Below, one piece after another: positions 13,080-25,480 of a stretch of 64,000 nucleotides of DNA. The DNA is from Peromyscus leucopus. Taxonomy: Eukaryota > Chordata > Mammalia > Rodentia > Cricetidae. The notes under the pieces are model-generated. The model saw nothing but the letters and a program-made list of their open reading frames with translations, was not told where the DNA came from and made no database searches. Positions within the stretch are counted from its first letter, which is position 1. Each line of letters starts with the position of its first letter. The stretch lies in the NCBI RefSeq assembly GCF_004664715.2, contig NC_051071.1, positions 9,098,809 through 9,162,808 on the forward strand, in the 5' to 3' direction. The position numbers were made by a program, and so were the translations under genes.

Positions 13080-13200
13080 CATGGATTGAATATCAGATGG
13101 CTTGGGTCTTGTCCTGGCTTTGAACTTGACCAAGGTGTTTTTTGCCCTCACTATTGGCCTGGATATCTTCGTGTGTAAAATGACTAGATTTGGCAAGGGC
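13080..13200 (+). repeat. MIR SINE
   Basis: The run GGCTTGGGTCTTGTCCTGGC, then ACTTGACCAAGG, then GTGTGTAAAATGACTAG follows the MIR core order (tRNA-derived B box, core, 'cctcatctgtaaaatg' segment). Diverged, as expected for its age. Confidence 0.65.
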
Positions 13201-14439
13201 TTCTCTTTGATAACTCCTAGAAAAAAAATGCTGTATTTCTCACATGTGCTTGGAAGCATTTCCGCAGCTCCTGTACTTCTCTGTCATGGTCAGTGTGGTC
13301 ACCAGGGCTTGCAAGTCACAGCAACACATAGCCAGCCGAGAAAGTCTCCCACCACAGGGAGGAGGGACTGTGAACATCTCTGTTGTTTGTAAGCTTTCTT
13401 CCCCTCCCATCTTTGACACATACACCTTCTATAATTAAACACCGAGGAAGGGGAGAAACCAATGAAAGCAGAACTGATTTATGTTTAAATACTATCTTCT
13501 CAAAGTGTCACTAAGGAAGCAAGTTCATCTTTGAGCCAATTAAATAATTCCAGCTCCAGCATGGCCTCTTCTATAATTGTTCTGTTTTATGATGCTTATA
13601 TTTTAAGAGCCAATGCATTTTTACATCTGTATTGCATTGGTCCTATACTTCTAAGCATATTGTCTTGAGTAGGTGAGGGCTTTTGACTGATTCTGAAACT
13701 AAACACTACAGATGTTTTAGGAAAAAGAGACCTAAAATACATCTTAGCATCACAGAGTCCTCCCTAAGAATTTATTTCTGAAGTATATTACATTTTTTTT
13801 TTTTTTACAAATGCCTTGGCCATTTGTGCTATATGCAAAGATGGAACTTTTTTTTCTTGGATAGCATACAGATCATTTATAAAGCTTGTTGATTGTGCAA
13901 ACACAGGGACGTTTCCCTTCAATGAGAATGAATACTGTCTGTCTGTAGAATGGTAGCAATATTCATTGTGCCACAAAAGTTCCTGGAATCATCATATTTA
14001 TAATGATTGTGATAAGCTATTCCATCCTCCTGGTATTTAGCCTTCATGGTTACTTCTTTTTGATGAAAAAATATAGAGAATTATGCACAAAGGAGCAGTT
14101 TTTATACTGGTAATGGAAATATTAAAAAGAGACCCATTTTTTATAGATTGTCTATCTAATAGAGATTTTATGGTATCTGTAAAATATAGACACCGCACCT
14201 TGCAGCACTGATCTGCTGGGAGGGTGTGTGCTAATTTGCATAAGTTATATATTTTCATATGTGTGTTCTGTGTACATTATATGTATCACATAAAAATAAA
14301 AATCATGGCACCTAATGTCTGAGCCCCCCCCCATCTTAGTTATCCAGAACAAACCACAAAATTCCCCTAACAAACAGGATTAAAATTCACTCCTTTCAAC
14401 CATCCCAGGCATTTGTTCCTTCCTTTTCATTGAGCTACA
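13201..14439. other. Unique AT-rich sequence
   Basis: A T-run lies at about 13792-13806. No repeats or exons recognised. Confidence 0.6.
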
Positions 14440-15080
14440 TTTGTCTGATTTAACAAGATAAGATTTGAGTGCTGATGCAGCCAGTTGTTAATGTAGCAGC
14501 CGCATCCACCATAGCATCGACACTCAGCATCAGAAGGATGCATAAATCAGGTATTCAGAAAAAATTAGATATGCAGCGCACCGGTTTTATAGTCCCAGCC
14601 TCAGAAATTGAAATGGCCCAGATTAATGTATTATATCTTACACACTGTCCGAGTGAATCAACTTTAATATATTGAACAGATTCGCAGAACAAGACTTTGT
14701 TATCTAAGGAGCACTCGGAAGGAGGAATTGACCTGAGGATTGGATTTGGTTCAGGTAGTTCATGTTGTACAGCAGCATTTGAATAGTTTCACATAAAAAT
14801 AAAATTTGTATTAGAAATATTTCACATCATTCCTGGGCTCATCCACATAGCAGCTTTGCAGAGGGCTAGTATCACAGAAACAATGTCCAGCCAGGACAGG
14901 ATTTTAACCTTTCCCTCTGTCACAGCAAAACAATTTAATTGTAATTTTAATGCAGGCTGCAGTTTCTCAGCCAGGTAGTTTGTATAGGCTGAATTTAACT
15001 GGCCAGGATTTTCACTGGAAATGAAATACCCATTGAATTGATCATGTTAGAAACACCGCAGTTTGTAGCCTTGCATCCCC
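14440..15080. promoter_or_regulatory. Candidate conserved non-coding block
   Basis: About 640 bp without recognisable repeats. The first 270 bp keeps roughly eight CpGs (for example CAGCCGCATCC, GCAGCGCACCGG, GATTCGCAG). The second half carries TAATTGTAATTTTAAT-type homeodomain cores. Inferred regulatory candidate. Confidence 0.35.
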
Positions 15081-16773
15081 AACAACTCGGTCTGGGTTGA
15101 TGCTACTTTATGAAGAAGCAGCTTTTGTACCATCCGATGCTCTTCCAGGGAAGAATCCACTTGAATGCAGTACAAGGGTGGGAAGACAGTTGCTTTTTTT
15201 TCTTACCAGGCTAGGATAATCACAATGCAGAAACAGGGAAATGGTTTTCAGTTATGAAGCCAGAGATGATGTGACCTGATCGTTCCCCATAGGTGTCTGG
15301 AAAGAGAAAGATTCTGCATTCAGGGTTGCACGGCAAATCACCTCCCATCGCATTCTCTGTTCTATTTCCAATGCCACCACCTTCTAGGTGGTCTTATTGA
15401 TGTTTACCCAAGATTATACCCTTCTCCCAGGATAGCAATGATAGAGCCTAAAATCATACCTTACATGTCTGTATAAGGTCAGCCATGGGATCTACAAAAG
15501 ACTTGCCTCTACCCAGAAATGAGTTCTTTCTGTTTATCTTATTTGCTAGAACTAATGTTCCAGAAGTAGCAATTTTTCTCAACCAACTCAGAAAACCTAT
15601 GTTCCTAAAACACAGGGATAAAGAGTAGGAGCAGTCTTTAAATGTAAATATAGTAAAGAAATACACAATGGTTAAACTTTAGTTCATTTTCTGTAAATAT
15701 GCCAGGGGAACAAGAGCCAATAGAAAAGCACATTCTATCCTAAGAGAGCCACTCCCATGTTATGAATATAATGCCTTCATTTTCTTGGTTAGTTTTGTCT
15801 GATTGATTTTTATACCACTGGATTACTCTAATGTTCCTGCGATTGAGGCTCAAAATCTGTATCCTGTAATAACAACCAAAATCTAGCCAGTCAAAGTCAT
15901 GATGAATGGCTGACATTCTTTATTTCTCATTGGTTGATGGAACTATGGGTGAACATATCTAATGTCCAAAATCTCTTTGTGCTTTTATGATTATTCCTAC
16001 TTCTTCTCTTACGCTGGCATTACATTTACTCTTTAGATTCCAGGACTGATGTCATCATTGATGGGAAGCACACATTAGCCCCTTTTCTCTCCCACCTGTC
16101 AATCAGACTCAGACCATCTACTTCCCTTGCACCCTCATTGCATCCCATGTCATCCTGCTTCAGCTTTTGCCTGTTAGTTCACAGCTGCTGATTTGAACCC
16201 TTTACTTTCAGAAGAACTGAAAGTCTCCCTGATAGGGAGAGTCCTAATGACTATGAGCATTATGCTTGGCACACATAGATTTTCAATGTGGTCATCAGAA
16301 TTCACTTATTCATTTGCTCAGTAAGTAGATTTGAGAGCTTCCTCAAAGTCATACCCTTGTTCCCAGCTCCAGGAGTGCAGTATGAGCAGGCAGAGCCCTA
16401 CTCTGACAGCATTTACCTTTTTGGACAGCAGAAAAACATGAATGTCTATTAATTGGGCCACATGAAATTGCTGATATCTGATCATATGAGTTGGAGAAAA
16501 GCGGCGATTTCATATGGTCTAACCTAATCCACTGTAAGTCATGTGGAGATAATGAACACATCAGTACAGTAATGGTGTTTGACAGTCTCTGGGCCATGTT
16601 ATACTTAGAAAGTATTTGGTTTAAGCTTATTATACTTTAAAATGATAAATGATGTCTAAAATCATAGACAAACATTGAGTACCATCAGTCAGGTGGAATG
16701 CAACAATGCTCTAATGGTACCCAAAACAACAGTTGCTATAACCCCATTACATATGCATGACTTTATGGGGGTG

Positions 16774-16775
<2 letters not shown>
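15081..16775. other. Mostly unique sequence, possible L2 trace
   Basis: 16240-16290 (GCATTATGCTTGGCACACAT) resembles an L2 3' tail. Nothing else recognised. Confidence 0.5.

Positions 16776-16811
<36 letters not shown>
16776..16811 (+). repeat. (TG)18 microsatellite
   Basis: Uninterrupted TG run of about 36 bp. Short frames across it encode Cys-Val runs only. Confidence 0.97.
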
Positions 16812-16812
<1 letters not shown>

Positions 16813-17679
16813 CAGTTTCAGACTTTGCTTCTGTACTGTGGGCATCTCACCCTACCTTCAAATCCTACAGAAGCACAGCATGTCTGATTCCTGTGTCTGG
16901 GGCCAGGATATGGTTATGGCCAAGATATACATACCCTTGTTCACCTTACAACCTTAGGCCTTTTGCCATGATTCCACTAAGCCACACTGCTACTCTGGGA
17001 AGAATGACTTGGGAGCAGGGTAAACCAAGGGAAAGGAGATCAGACATTTGTTCTGTCTCCACTTCCTGGTTCTCCAGGCTGAGGAGTAGGTGGAGACTTC
17101 ATTGATAATATTGCAAGTGGCAAGTGTGACCTTTGTCTCTTTAGACTTCTGTCTATTGACTGCTTGAGTCACAAACTGCATCCTCTGCAGAGTGGCCATC
17201 ACATGCTTTTCTGAGTCTGTGGACACTGAAGGTACGTGCTTCCCTCCAGCAGGCACATTTGCTGCGTGTTTTCTCACAGCCTGTTCTTATAATATCCAGC
17301 TTTGACAGCACATAGACTGAGTATGTATGGGAAAGTGTCAAAAAAAAGTGCTAACATTTCCACTAGTTCAGATCATTAATTTTCTCAAGGAATAACTAAA
17401 TATGATGTGGGGGGGGGTTGAAAAAGAAAAAAGAAAACTCTCCTACACTGCCATTTCTGAAGTTTTATTTCTCAATGCTGTATGTCCCTAATGTGCTTCT
17501 CCTTTGCACTTAACATTATTTTTCCAGTTCATAGCTATGTTATATGAGAAAAAATAAATATTGTGTGTGTATGCCAGTATGGGTGCATGTGTGTGTGTAA
17601 GACTGACATTAGATGTATTTTGTCTACTCAACACCATTTAAAAATCATTACTAAATTATTTTAAATTGTTTTATATTTA
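16812..17679. other. Unique sequence
   Basis: A G9 run lies at about 17409-17417 and a TG-rich patch at 17560-17600. No genes or families recognised. Confidence 0.6.
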
Positions 17680-17853
17680 CGTGTGAGTGTTCACTGGCGT
17701 GCCTGCACCTTGTGCCCACAGTACATGCGTAGAGGTTAGAGGACAACTAGTTGGAGTGAGTGCTGTCTCCTCACTGTGTGGGTCCCCACGATGGAACTCA
17801 GTATGTCCGATGTCTTTGCCCTACTCACCATCTCATTAGCCCCATCTCTATCT
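17680..17853 (-). mobile_element. B3/B2-superfamily SINE, antisense
   Basis: Read on the minus strand it starts GGGGCTAATGAGATGGTGAG (tRNA-like head) and passes ACTGAGTTCCATCGTGGGGA (B-box region). It ends in the CTCTAACCTCTACGCATGTA-type tail common to rodent B3 copies. Strongly diverged. It abuts the next SINE directly. Confidence 0.65.
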
Positions 17854-18072
17854 TTTGAGACGGGGTCTTTCACTGAACTAGAACTCACTAATTCAGTTAG
17901 GCTGGCCAACCAGCAAGCTCCAGACAGCTGCTGGTCCCCACCTGTCCCTCAGCACTAAGGTTACAGGCGTGGGTCATTTGTCCTTGTCTTTTTATGGGGT
18001 GAGGGATCTGAACTCAGGTCATCATGCTTGTGCTGAGAGCACTTTGTATCCAGAGCCATTACCCCAGGCTTA
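17854..18072 (-). mobile_element. tRNA-head/B1-tail composite SINE (B4/RSINE1-like)
   Basis: On the minus strand a tRNA-derived head (GGTAATGGCTCTGGATA...GACCTGAGTTCAGATCCC) is followed by a B1-like tail (CACGCCTGTAACCTTAGTGC, then AAAGACCCCGTCTCAAAA). This head-tail structure is that of rodent B4-group composite SINEs; the exact subfamily name is uncertain. Confidence 0.65.
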
Positions 18073-18594
18073 GTAATTTTGTACATTTTAAATTATAAAG
18101 AAAACGATGCTGTTTAGTAGCTTTTGCAGGGACTAGAAAAGACTCTAGCAGACATCTAAAGCAAAGGAAGCAAAACAAAGAGGAGCTGTCTTACAGAGGA
18201 CTGTTGGGGGCTCCGTCTCCCCACAGCCCTGGAGGGGAGATCTAGCAAATGGTTTTTGATTGGTAGCTTATTGAGCTGACTGAGGACCACAGTTACAGAA
18301 TCTTATTTGAAACAGTATAGCAGCTGACGCTCTAGACAGGTTTGCAGAGACATCTCACCTACTACACACCAGTACCGTGCCAGAGATCACCGGACCCTGC
18401 GCTATGAGGAACGTTCTTTCCATTGTACATCTTGGCAAACTGTGTATGAATGGCTAAAAAGTGATAGAACTAGCATTCTAAGCCAGATTCTGACCTGGAG
18501 GATGTGGCCACTGCCCTCTGTGGCTCTGTCAGGCCAGAGTTCTGCAGAGCCTGTTCTCCACAAGGGAGCTTTAGCGAATCAACATAGTCTCTGC
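18073..18594. other. Unique sequence
   Basis: Nothing recognised. Confidence 0.6.
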
Positions 18595-18905
18595 TGTGGT
18601 TTGAATCTGAAGCGTTCCTCACAGGCTTGTTATTTAGAGCTTGGATCCCAGCTAGTGGCATTATTCTAGCATTTGACAAGGCACAGTCTAGCTTTGGTGT
18701 GTTATTTCCACTCTTTCCTGCCTTCCTCCCTGCTTCCTGGTCCTGTGAGCAGCTTCTGCCATACACTCTACCACCATTAAATGAAGCTGATCCACCATGC
18801 CTTTCATGTCGTGATGGACTAAAACCAGGAGCCAAAATAAATCTTCCTTCCTTTCTGTTGTTTCCGTCTGGTGTTTCCATGCAGTAAAGCAGAAACAGTT
18901 AATAC
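18595..18905 (+). mobile_element. Rodent MaLR (MT/ORR-type) solo LTR
   Basis: It begins TGTGGTTTGAATCTGAAG and has the diagnostic middle (CACCATGCCTTTC...GTGATGGACT). It ends with GAGCCAAAATAAATCTTCCT (poly-A signal) and a final AACAGTTAATACAATC. These are the ordered landmarks of ERVL-MaLR LTRs. The subfamily is uncertain. Length is near full for such LTRs. Confidence 0.8.
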
Positions 18906-19368
18906 AATCTCCACTGCATATCTGTCCCAGGTTTGTTTGGGGTCATTTCATTCTTTTCTTCCCACTTTGTCCAGGACTTAAGGCCTTCTGAAATCTCTGT
19001 CCTTGGCCCCCACCCAGCCTGACAATTACCATCAGGGAGTCTGATAAGGGAAACTACATGTGCGTGAAAGCCTTCCCCACACCCCCACCTCCCACCCTGT
19101 CCCAAGAATCTTCCAGCATTCTTACATCATTAATTGAAAACATTTACAATTAATATTTTCCTGAGAGCAGGAACTAACTGTGGGGGAGTGTAGGGAGCCC
19201 CACTGCCATTATCTCCTCCAGTGAGCTCATCTTTGATCATAGTGCTGGGTTGCTGCCTATCACATGAGACAAAGGTCACATCGACATGAGCCCATGGTGT
19301 TTCTTTCCAAACTAGACACAACCGGTTGTAATTCACATGTACCTATGACATGCTCAGTGTCTTAAATG
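18906..19368. other. Unique sequence
   Basis: Nothing recognised apart from a C-rich patch near 19077-19100. Confidence 0.6.
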
Positions 19369-20248
19369 CAGGATTTGTCATCTGTGGGGCATGACCACAT
19401 ATGGGGTCATCTAACTGAATGGTGGGGGTACTGTAAAGTATTTGACAACAGTATGAGATATCTGAACATGCAACAACCAAAACATTCCATTTCAAACATG
19501 TGATGAATCTGGGTGTTTCTCGCAGCGATCACCCATGGTGCATGTCTCAGCCCTGGTTCTGAACACACAGCAGTACAGTCCACTGTGTATTCCATGCCAA
19601 TAAGGACCATCCGTGTGCCTAAGATTTGAGACTGCAGTGTGCTGTGAACTGCACTGTTTTATGGAAGAAAACTTCCTGCTCTTATAGACTTTTAATATTT
19701 TCTTACTATCATTTCCTCACCATGTCATTATTAGTATTTGGACTACATTGGGTTAGTGTTTGATTTTAAAATTTGCTATTTGAGTTGCTGACTTGAGTTT
19801 CAAAAAAAAAAATTAAATGAATTTTGGCTTGGGATTTGGACAGAATTTCCAACAATATCTAAAATGGCCTAAACATACTTCTGCCATTTTGTATTACCTG
19901 TTTATGTGAAGTGGAATTTTCAACTTTGGTGATTCTAAACCCAAACTGCCAATGAACTTGGAACAAGGCTGTAGATGCTCGATGGCCAAAGTACCAAACA
20001 CTTATAAGATTTGATTTGAAAACTCAACAAGTTTATCAATCTCGTTAGTATGCAAATCAATTTTTGACTTTAATAAGTGGTAAAATCCTTATGTATGATG
20101 ACCAAGAGTTGTTTTCAAACACAATCTTGATTTATCAGTAAATCCTTGACTTGCATTACCTATTTTGTATACTTACATATTTAATGCTGTGTAAAAATAT
20201 TACCACATGAAAAGGGGTTACAAGTGGAAAAGCTTGAAGAAGCCCTGC
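19369..20248 (+). mobile_element. hAT/Charlie-type DNA transposon fossil (RCHARR1-like)
   Basis: The right end AAAAGGGGTTACAAGTGGAA...GAAGCCCTG is a classic Charlie terminal inverted repeat. The left end CAGGATTTGTCATCTGTGGG is its degraded partner. Internal strings (TCTGAACATGCAACAACCAA, CACTTATAAGATTTGATTTG) match the rodent Charlie-related repeat as remembered. Candidate 8-bp target duplications CTTAAATG (19361) and CTTAAACA (20249) agree at 6 of 8 bases. About 880 bp, no open transposase frame, so a non-autonomous fossil. Confidence 0.75.
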
Positions 20249-20365
20249 CTTAAACAATTGGAAAGGTAACTATAGTGTATAGAGACAATAAATCCCTACA
20301 AGTTAAGAGCTTTTGGTGTACAAGGATTATGTGTAACTCTTATGGAATGACATGGGATAGACACT

Positions 20366-20485
20366 GTTAGCACATTTTCCAGATGATACAACTAAGGTGC
20401 CAAGAGTTTCACAGATTTGCACAAATGTGTACAGATGAAAAGCAGAAAGTGGGCTCAGAACTTTTGTCTTTGCCTCCCTGGTTTA
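20366..20485 (-). repeat. MIR SINE, antisense
   Basis: TTTTCCAGATGATACAACTA, AAGGTGCCAAGAG and AAAGTGGGCTCAGAAC follow the reverse MIR core order ('attttacagatgaggaaactgaggcaca'). Confidence 0.65.
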
Positions 20486-22164
20486 TTGTCCTAGCCACTC
20501 CACTGGGTTGGCTCCCCACAGGGATGGGAAGAGGCCTGCATTCACAAATAAAGCAGGTAGGTCCTGGGGCTTAAGGTTAGAAACTGGGAAATTCTAAAAC
20601 CCTTTGAAACAAATTAAAGGGAGCTACAGGGACTCAAGCAGGCTTTTTCCTCTTTCTTTCTTTCTTTTTTTTCAGAAAAACACTTGCCTTTGATTTATTT
20701 ACATCAGTGGAAATGTCTCTTACAGTTCCTTTGTAGTCTGGTTGCGTCAGAACACCTCATAAGAACACTCACTGCTTATTCTAACCCCCTTGGAGTTGCT
20801 CTGGGAATGTCTCATAGCATATTCTAGGCTGGAGATCACCAAATGAGTCATTTTTCGTAAAGTAAATCAGATCAAATCAAGCATTGGCTGAAGTCTAAGG
20901 AGACGGATTGTAGGATTTTAGAGCCCATATTATAGTGCTGCTGAAGGATGATGTGTGGAGTGTGCCTTAGAACTCTCTTTGTTGCTTATCTGATGGGCCC
21001 AGAATGTTGCACGTGTGCTTACCTGAATGGCATGGTTCTCTTAGGTGCCTCCTTTAAAAATGGCGCTCTACTGTAGTGGAGCCCAGGAGAGTCATGATGC
21101 CCAGTGTCAGGAACCACACTATTCCAAAAGCAAGATCCTCATAGGCTCCAAGGATCTCTTGTGCACAGGCTTGCAATCACAGTGATACTGCATAGAGGCC
21201 CCTCGGAGAGTCCTTACTTTACAAACATCTTTAGAAAGGGGACCATGAGGATAAGAAAGAGAGGAAGAAACTCTTGGCAATGTTCATAGAGCTGTCTAAG
21301 AAACAGCAATAACAACCTAAAGGTAGGGGTGGGGGGGGTTGATGCTGAACACTCAGTTAACCATGTGTTGGGACATCCATCAGTGTGGGGCTCCAACACT
21401 GGTGGTACCAAAATGATACCCTCATGGAGTAGAGTGACCCGACATTCTAAAGATGAATTTTCTTCAGATAGTGAAAAGATTCCACTTGAGATTTAGGGAT
21501 GAAGTGGACCTTGAAAATCATCTAGTGTAAATACTTCTGTATCAAGTGACAGCCAAGAAAGCCATGACTTTGCAGGTCTCAGTCACATTGTTAATTCCAG
21601 ATGTAGGAGCCAAACAAAATTCTTCTGCTCCTGGTTGAATCTTCTTTCAGTTATGCTATGTTGGATTGGTTTTTATGCTTGTCCATCATGGGCGTTTGGT
21701 AGCTTTGTATACTTCCAAGTTTATAGTCCACTACCATGATCATCCACAGGTGGGATGAAGACACAGTATGTAAAGACCAAGCTGGACCTAAGAGAAACTC
21801 TGAGGAGTTCAAGACATAGATAGCCCTGCACTTTAATCACTGAAAGTAATCATTTGTGCAAGCCCCCAAATGACATGGCCTAAAGAAAATCGGGCCTGAG
21901 TCAGCAGAAATTTGAGTGTGTTTAGCCTTCCTGGAAAACCCACGTCTACATGGTATGTACAAAAATGAATTTTGAAAATGTTTAAAGAATACAGACAGTT
22001 ATTCCTTCTTAGGGTAGTGAAGGAAAGTAACTTTCCATGAGGAGGAGGCAGAATAGGTAGGCATATAGAAGCTGAGCATGCAAGCATAAATAACACCAAC
22101 ACAACAGGATAGACTCTTTGTTTATGTTAATAGCATGGCAAGCTCCTAAGAAGACAAGAGTCAT
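20486..22164. other. Unique sequence
   Basis: A CTTT-rich patch lies at 20649-20675 and a G-run near 21328-21338. No genes or repeat families recognised. Confidence 0.6.
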
Positions 22165-22628
22165 TGTGGTGATATTTTATTTGTATAATAATAAATAAAG
22201 TTTGCCTGGAGATCAGAGGAAATAGCAAGCCATTTTAAGCAAACACAGAAGTCAGGCAGTGGTAGCACACACCCTTAATCAGATCACCTGGCAGGCAGGG
22301 GCTCTGTGTGTTCAAAGTCATACTAGGGAACAGAGTCAAGTGTGGTGACACATGCCTTTAATCCCAGTACCAACCATAGAGACTTGGAGGTCTGTACAGA
22401 CAGACATTGATAAGGAAGTGAGGTAGCTGGGTTGAGAGTCAATGAGAGGGTAGAACAGCAAGGTAATAAAGGCACAGGTAGAAAGGAAGTAACACACTTT
22501 GGAAGCTGCAGTGTGGTGAGGTAAGGCTAGCTGGTGGCTGTTCCTCCTTCCCGGATCTCTAAGGCTTTCATTCCTATATTTGGCTCTGTGTTTTTTATTT
22601 TATAAGACCGCTTAGAAATTCGTCTACC
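22165..22628 (+). mobile_element. Solo LTR (ERV2-like) carrying two partial B1 units
   Basis: It begins TGTGGTGATATTTTATTTG with an AATAAA signal soon after. It then holds B1 5' parts in tandem (AGGCAGTGGTAGCACACACC and GTGGTGACACATGCCTTTAA), then a GGAAGTG-bearing stretch, and ends TTTTATAAGACCGCTTAG...GTCTACC. A second, antisense copy lies at 29864-30363. Flanks AGTCAT/ACTCAT (5 of 6) fit a 6-bp target duplication, as for ERV2-class LTRs. The family is recalled as abundant in cricetid genomes; name not certain. Confidence 0.75.
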
Positions 22629-23715
22629 ACTCATCTAACGGGTGTCATTTCTTCTGTTTTTAAGGGAATTTTAAAGGGTCTATAATAATTGATAATTTGT
22701 TCCTATAAATGCCATTATACATTAAAAGCAAATATGATCTTCTCCTATTTAACAAAATTTATCAAATATTTGCTGCTGATCCAAGTTCCAGCTTTGATTA
22801 CCTAAGATGGGAGGCAATTAAGATGCTGCCTCCAGCCATTACAATAGGAGACCCTGGTACCTGAGGATGTCCCAAGATCACTGGTCTTGTGATCGCTTGG
22901 GAAGAAGTCTGTCTTCCACCAGCACCAGTGCCACCACCATCCTCTCGCAGAGAGCACAGATTGCTGCCTAGCTCCTGGGAGAGAGGCCAGTGCATTTGTC
23001 AGGAATTGAAAAGTTTTGGAGCCAGTTCGAGGACTTTCTGGTACACAAAGTATTGGCTGGAAATGTGGTAAGTATTAAATGGGATGTTAATTTTCATGAA
23101 TATTTCCTCATGATTGTAGCTTGTGGTCATTGAGCAATTTAGCAATCACCATGTGGTCTGTTGGACATGCAGCCTGGGTGAAGTTCAAAAAATTAGCAGC
23201 CAGACAGTGGGGAGAATGCCAAGCCTCAAATTCATGTGTTTTCATTTGTTTTCTTCTTACCTCAGTGGATGGATTTCTCTTCATTAAAGCTTTAGGTGCC
23301 ACCATATGCCTGGAATATGCGTCTATCTCCCATACCAATGCTCTTACCTTTCACAATTCCCAGACTTGTACACAAGCTCTAAGATTTGTAAGTCACCAAA
23401 TCTTTGCTCATTCAGTCTTTGCTTCTTCACACAGGATCCACTGCATCCATAATCCTCAAAACACTTGCTCATAAGTTCAGGAAATACTCCATTCCATTAT
23501 TCATTGTTCATAGTGAGAGATGGTTTAGGAAGTGTTAGTCCAGTAAAGGAAGGAATTCTGATGTAAGGCCAACCAAGAATGATGGTTATTTTTTTAGTGT
23601 TATCTCTACCTTAGCTTTTCTCTTTACTTTTCCCACATCATATGATCTTAATTAGCTTTCAGAATACCAGTGAGGCATCTTAGGGTAGGTCCTCTTTAAA
23701 AATCCCTTCTTTCTA
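22629..23715. other. Unique sequence with a short hairpin
   Basis: 22871-22901 holds a bulged inverted repeat (CCCAA-GATCAC, 7-bp loop, GTGATC-gc-TTGGG). The short frames at 22798-23474 have no gene features. Confidence 0.6.
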
Positions 23716-23795
23716 AAACCACTGTCTTAGAGATGAAAGTAAACTGTCCAGGATTGTACAGCTCGACTGAAAGATAGGTCCTGGCTGTATCATCC
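23716..23795 (-). repeat. Possible MIR fragment, antisense
   Basis: GATGAAAGTAAACTGTCCAG followed by GATTGTACAGCTCGAC resembles the MIR 'gatgaggaaactgaggctcag...ggtcacacagct' order at high divergence. Confidence 0.35.
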
Positions 23796-25329
23796 TTCTC
23801 TGATAGCACTTCCTCACCTCAGTTACCACAAAGCACCACCAATAATGTGTTGACAAGTATCACAAGATGTTCTATGGTTATCTTTTTGTATTTTTAATAA
23901 ACCATAGCAAGCAAGGTTTCTGTGCCATTGACTTATATTAAAATATGCTTTCTTAAACAGAGAATGAGTGGAAATATTCCATGTGCTCTAAGATTTGTGT
24001 GTGACACACTAACTTAATCTATCTTGTGTGTGCATCCTCCATAGCATATGAGAAAGCAAATGGTATCTGATGTCTCCCTGGTGGAAGCTGACCTGCCTAC
24101 CTTCTTTCATGGTTCACTCTGTCGTCCACTGTGTTAAGAGCAGCCATTTAACAGATTCTCTTCCACAATCCTTATCATTTAATCACCAGCTATAGCAGAC
24201 ACAAGAAGTCAAACTTGTCAAGATTATCCTCTATTGGTTTGAAGAAGGGATGCCCTTGACACCTGATGCTGCCTTCTGAGAATTAAATAATGAATGAATC
24301 TGAAGTCAATCTCTAAATATTTGACTCATAAATTTCATTTATGTATTTGTATGACCTAGGGATAATTATACATATAATTAACATTATTATAGTAAAGTAC
24401 ATATGTCTATTTTATAAGCTTATTTAAACATATATATTTATATAGAAAATACGTGAGCATCATATTTTATTAATAGTGTTAAAAAGTAAATTGATCTACA
24501 TATATTTCCTTTATTGAAGTACTTATGAAAGCTAACTATACTGATGGAATTTGCTATACCCTGTTTTACATGCTTCTTCTTCATGATGTAAAGCGACATG
24601 AAGCTCATGAAGACCTTTCTGAGGGACTTGTATTACTTTAATCAGAGATCATTTGTCTGTCCTAACAGTTTTAGATAATCTGGTCTTGAGATTCTTTGAA
24701 ACATTGTGACAGAAATGATGGTGTTCTCTTAAGAAAAACCCTAGTCTGATGTTCACATGTTTAACCCAGTACCTCGTCGTTTGACTGTTCTTACCTATCT
24801 TAAGCTGCAACACATGATATAAAAGCACAGATATTGTGTCTCAAATGGGGGTTAATCAGCCTAGAGTCGTTGGGTATGCATAAATTATGGGGAAGAGGGT
24901 TATTTACAAATAATTAATCTGACTCACTTACTTCAGAGCCCTGTTTTCCACATTCTCTGGGGTTTCTAAGTTGCCCTATAAAGAGTTGAACTTGCCTGAT
25001 GAGTGCAGAGTTACTCTCCATTAAAAACAAGAAGATGCTCATGAAAACATAAATCCTACCAGGATTAGCACTGTTTAGTTTGGGATGATGAAGGATAAGA
25101 GCTTTCTGGCTGTGTGAGTGAGAGGAGTGTTTTTATTTGTGTTGGTCAAGGGCGCTATAAGCAAACTACAAAAGGACATTGCTTGTTTCTCAGCTCAGGC
25201 TTGTGTTCCTGGGAGCTTCACGTCGTTCCTCCCTAAAGCAGCATGAAAGAGATGATTTTCATTTTATGTTGTGCTTGCAAGGCATTAGCATGATGTTCTA
25301 ACACTTGTAAATGAATACAGCTCTTGCCT
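23796..25329. other. Unique, very AT-rich sequence
   Basis: 24350-24480 is especially AT-rich with ATATA tracts. No gene or repeat family recognised. Confidence 0.6.
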
Positions 25330-25480
25330 AATCTGTCATTTTAATGCCTTATAGATTTTATTTCACTCGATGTTGTACCAGATTCTCAATAATAATAATC
25401 AACGGCTTTGTTGTTCTCTGGCAGAAATTAAATTTCTGCAGTGAGTGTGCAACTAATAAAAGATGTTGCTTGAGGAAACA
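25330..25480. promoter_or_regulatory. Candidate conserved non-coding element
   Basis: A small repeat-free block with CAATAATAATAATC and AAATTAAATTTCTGCAG, typical of homeodomain-rich enhancers. Weak, inference only. Confidence 0.2.

Noticed and set aside
18470..18880. 136-codon minus-strand frame
   Set aside because: Antisense shadow of a MaLR LTR.
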